DNA of 8,011 nt from contig CAIUYS010000561.1 of the NCBI GenBank assembly GCA_903903365.1, positions 1-8,011 of the forward strand. The letters run 5' to 3'. This DNA is from an uncultured Methylococcaceae bacterium (GTDB taxonomy: Bacteria > Pseudomonadota > Gammaproteobacteria > Methylococcales > Methylomonadaceae). Positions 6,099-8,011 of this stretch are shown one piece after another. The notes beneath the pieces are model-generated. The model did no database searches and was not told the DNA's origin. It worked only from the letters and a program-made list of their open reading frames with translations. Numbering within the stretch: the stretch's first letter is position 1; each line of letters opens with the position of its first letter. The position numbers and the translations under genes are program-made.

Positions 6099-7328
6099 AT
6101 GAACAAACCCAAAAAAGTCGCAATTTTAACCGCCGGCGGTTTGGCTCCTTGCCTAAACTCCGCTATCGGTAGTCTTATCGAACGTTATACTGAAATCGAT
6201 CCTTCTATTGAAATCATTTGTTATCGTAGCGGCTACAAAGGTCTGTTACTGGGCGATTTTTATACCGTAACGCCAGCAATGCGTGAAAAAGCGGGGCTTC
6301 TGCATCGTTTTGGCGGATCGCTGATTGGCAATAGTCGCGTTAAATTGACCAACGTTAAAGATTGCCTAAAACGCGGTCTGGTACAGGAAGGTCAAGATCC
6401 GCAAAAAGTAGCGGCTGATCAATTGGTTAAAGATAATGTTGATATTCTTCACACCATCGGTGGTGACGATACCAATACCGCAGCGGCCGATCTTGCCGCT
6501 TTTCTTGCCAGCAACAATTACGGTCTTACCGTTATCGGCTTGCCAAAAACCGTTGATAACGATGTCTTCCCCATCAATCAATCATTGGGTGCCTGGACAG
6601 CGGCAGAGCAGGGAGCGCGTTACTTTTGGAACGTAGTTGCTGAAAATAATGCCAATCCGCGTATGTTGATTGTTCATGAAGTGATGGGGCGCAGTTGCGG
6701 ATGGTTAACGGCTGCCACAGCTCAGGAATATCGTAAGTTGCTTGATCACGCTGAATGGTTGCCTGAATTGGGCCTTGACCGCAATGCCTTTGAAGTTCAT
6801 GGCATTTTTATTCCGGAAATGACGGTTGACATCGCTGCTGAAGCCAAACGTCTTCGTGCCGTTATGGATAAATATGACTGCGTCAATATTTTTGTTTCAG
6901 AAGGTGCCGGTGTCGAAGCTATCGTTGCCGAAATGCAGGCCAAAGGCCAAGAAGTCCCTCGCGACGCTTTTGGTCATGTAAAGCTTGACGCGGTTAATCC
7001 CGGCAAATGGTTTGGTGAACAGTTTGCAGAAATGCTGGGCGCAGAAAAAACCTTGATTCAAAAGTCAGGTTATTTTGCCAGAGCCGCTGCTTCAAATGTT
7101 GAAGATATTCGCTTGATTAAGTCTTGCGCTGATCTGGCTGTCGAATGCGCCTTCCGTCGTGAATCCGGTGTAATAGGACATGATGAAGATCGTGGTGGCG
7201 TTCTTCGTGCGATTGAATTTCCTCGCATCAAAGGCGGCAAGCCCTTTGATCTTGATACATCCTGGTTCAACGAAACGCTTGCTGACATTGGTCAAGCCAA
7301 GGGCTCCAAGGTTGAGGTCGCTCACTAA
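6099..7328 (+). CDS. pfp: Pyrophosphate-dependent 6-phosphofructokinase (PPi-PFK)
   Basis: This cytosolic enzyme reversibly converts fructose 6-phosphate plus pyrophosphate to fructose 1,6-bisphosphate plus phosphate. In type I methanotrophs it serves the ribulose monophosphate cycle and glycolysis, and related enzymes also act on sedoheptulose 7-phosphate. All 409 residues are present. The phosphate-binding loop is TAGGLAPCLN (11-20). GGDDT (121-125) has D124 where ATP enzymes have Gly, and PKTVDND (149-155) has K150 where ATP enzymes have Gly; both mark PPi use. D153 is the catalytic base, and MGRSCGW (196-202) binds sugar phosphate. By memory it strongly resembles the 404-residue Propionibacterium PPi-PFK. 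The start is set by MNKPKKVAILTAGG; no Shine-Dalgarno is visible in the AT-rich bases before it. It stands alone, about 490 bases after the sterol operon and separated from it by a terminator, so it is probably transcribed independently. No H+-pyrophosphatase gene is adjacent here. Confidence 0.96.
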   Translation: MNKPKKVAILTAGGLAPCLNSAIGSLIERYTEIDPSIEIICYRSGYKGLLLGDFYTVTPAMREKAGLLHRFGGSLIGNSRVKLTNVKDCLKRGLVQEGQDPQKVAADQLVKDNVDILHTIGGDDTNTAAADLAAFLASNNYGLTVIGLPKTVDNDVFPINQSLGAWTAAEQGARYFWNVVAENNANPRMLIVHEVMGRSCGWLTAATAQEYRKLLDHAEWLPELGLDRNAFEVHGIFIPEMTVDIAAEAKRLRAVMDKYDCVNIFVSEGAGVEAIVAEMQAKGQEVPRDAFGHVKLDAVNPGKWFGEQFAEMLGAEKTLIQKSGYFARAAASNVEDIRLIKSCADLAVECAFRRESGVIGHDEDRGGVLRAIEFPRIKGGKPFDLDTSWFNETLADIGQAKGSKVEVAH

Positions 7329-7344
7329 GCGACGGATACTTGCA

Positions 7345-7389
7345 AGTCTTTAGGTTGGGTTACGCTTTCACTAACCCAACCTAAGGACT
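7345..7389. repeat. Near-perfect 18-bp palindrome, probable REP-like dispersed repeat
   Basis: The left arm (7345-7362, core TTAGGTTGGGTTA) and right arm (7372-7389, core TAACCCAACCTAA) pair over 18 positions with a single G-U, around the 9-base loop CGCTTTCAC. It lies 16 bases after the phosphofructokinase stop. No T-tract follows on either strand, so it is not a typical intrinsic terminator. GGTTGGGTTA/TAACCCAACC palindromes are familiar as intergenic repeats in many proteobacteria, so I favour a dispersed palindromic unit that may also protect the mRNA 3' end. The repeat class is inference because only one copy is in the window. Confidence 0.7.
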
Positions 7390-7423
7390 ACCCAAATAAG
7401 TCTTTAATAACTCTGGAACATCT

Positions 7424-8011
7424 ATGGCTACTTGGCTGGAAACTTGTCAACAACAACTGGCGCGGTTAGAAATAACCTCTGTATTAGCGGATAAATTGGT
7501 CACGCTGTGTAATAAAACAAGCGAAGATATAGCACCCGAGCTTGTGCAAAAAATCAACCTGGAACACGCACGATTAAACCGGCAACTGGAGCGTTTACAT
7601 GCCAACCGTTTTGAAGTTGCTGTTATTGGTTTGGAAAAAGCGGGTAAGAGTGCGCTGCTAAATGCCTGGTTAGGGCAGGAGATTTTACCTTCTGCACGCG
7701 AAAGATGCACCTTCACCAGTACAGAAATCTGGTCGGCCCAGACTGAACAAGATCAACTTCTGTCAATTCAATACTACAGCAGGGAAGAGATAAACCAGCT
7801 TCAGCAGCAAAGGCAAGAGGCGCTGGCGGGAACGCTGAACGACAAGGAAAGGAAAGAAATACAAGAAGATTTTGATGATACTGGAAAAAATCTGAATGCC
7901 ATTTACGAATTTACCAAGCATAAAAATGGCTTTACCCAAGGTTTTATAGATATTAGCGAAATTAATGAACAATTACAGTCTGCGATTTTTAAAAATCGGG
8001 CGCAGTCTTTA
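7424..8011 (+). CDS. Dynamin-like GTPase, 3' partial
   Basis: The first 196 residues of a large GTPase are present; the frame is open to the right edge. Residues 1-62 are charged and Leu/Gln-rich, probably helical or coiled coil. The G domain begins at FEVAVIGL, with the P-loop GLEKAGKS (69-76). Switch I follows as LPSARERCTFTSTEI (88-102), matching the dynamin-family pattern CTxxxTEI with T100 the likely Mg-coordinating Thr. The part after it (about 105-165) is rich in Gln, Glu and Lys and probably an insertion before the G3 DxPG motif, which is not reached. Bacterial dynamin-like proteins remodel or protect membranes, and some act in division or phage defence; the role here cannot be told. 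GGA at 7415-7417, six bases before the ATG, is a fair ribosome binding site. It starts 95 bases after the phosphofructokinase gene, beyond the palindrome. Confidence 0.8.
   Translation, partial: MATWLETCQQQLARLEITSVLADKLVTLCNKTSEDIAPELVQKINLEHARLNRQLERLHANRFEVAVIGLEKAGKSALLNAWLGQEILPSARERCTFTSTEIWSAQTEQDQLLSIQYYSREEINQLQQQRQEALAGTLNDKERKEIQEDFDDTGKNLNAIYEFTKHKNGFTQGFIDISEINEQLQSAIFKNRAQSL

Noticed and set aside
6099..7328. ATP-dependent phosphofructokinase
   Set aside because: D124 in GGDD and K150 in PKTVDND replace the glycines of ATP-using enzymes.
7345..7389. Palindrome after the phosphofructokinase gene as a Rho-independent terminator
   Set aside because: No T-tract follows the hairpin on either strand, so it is called a repeat instead.
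1..8011. CRISPR arrays, tRNA or rRNA genes, insertion sequences
   Set aside because: No regularly spaced repeats, cloverleaf-like segments, ribosomal RNA sequence or transposase frames are visible.

Overview
The window reads as chromosomal DNA of an aerobic gammaproteobacterium, most likely a type I (Methylococcaceae-like) methanotroph. This is inferred from three things seen together: a CYP51 fused to a C-terminal ferredoxin (the arrangement known from Methylococcus capsulatus), a bacterial oxidosqualene cyclase next to a squalene monooxygenase, and a pyrophosphate-dependent phosphofructokinase, the enzyme methanotrophs use in ribulose-monophosphate sugar metabolism. The moderately AT-leaning composition fits a Methylobacter/Methylomonas/Methylovulum-like genome better than GC-rich Methylococcus. 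I cannot name the species.

Region 1 (1-5619) is a sterol biosynthesis operon, all on the + strand. It holds the 3' part of a CYP51-ferredoxin fusion (sterol 14-alpha-demethylase, cut by the window edge), a small NTF2/SnoaL-like protein of unknown function, an oxidosqualene cyclase, and an FAD squalene monooxygenase. Gaps are 12, 42 and 46 bases, and a hairpin-plus-T-tract terminator overlaps the last stop codon. Gene order is the reverse of the pathway: the monooxygenase makes 2,3-oxidosqualene, the cyclase turns it into a tetracyclic sterol (probably lanosterol), and CYP51 removes the 14-alpha methyl with electrons probably supplied through its own ferredoxin. No C-4 demethylation or C-14 reductase genes are present, so later steps must lie elsewhere or be absent. 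The operon promoter lies upstream of the window.

Region 2 (5620-6098) is a gene-free stretch of almost 500 bases with several possible hairpins and one weak extended -10 element. It may contain the promoter and leader of the next gene, but nothing in it is proven.

Region 3 (6099-7328) is a complete PPi-dependent 6-phosphofructokinase with the diagnostic GGDD and PKTVDND motifs and no visible Shine-Dalgarno sequence. A near-perfect 18-bp palindrome (7345-7389) follows it; it looks like a dispersed REP-type repeat rather than a classical terminator.

Region 4 (7424-8011) is the 5' part of a dynamin-like GTPase gene that runs off the window.

The least explained element is the NTF2-like protein inside the sterol operon. 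The most testable points are its role, the mixed product-determining residues of the cyclase, and the structured intergenic region before the phosphofructokinase gene.
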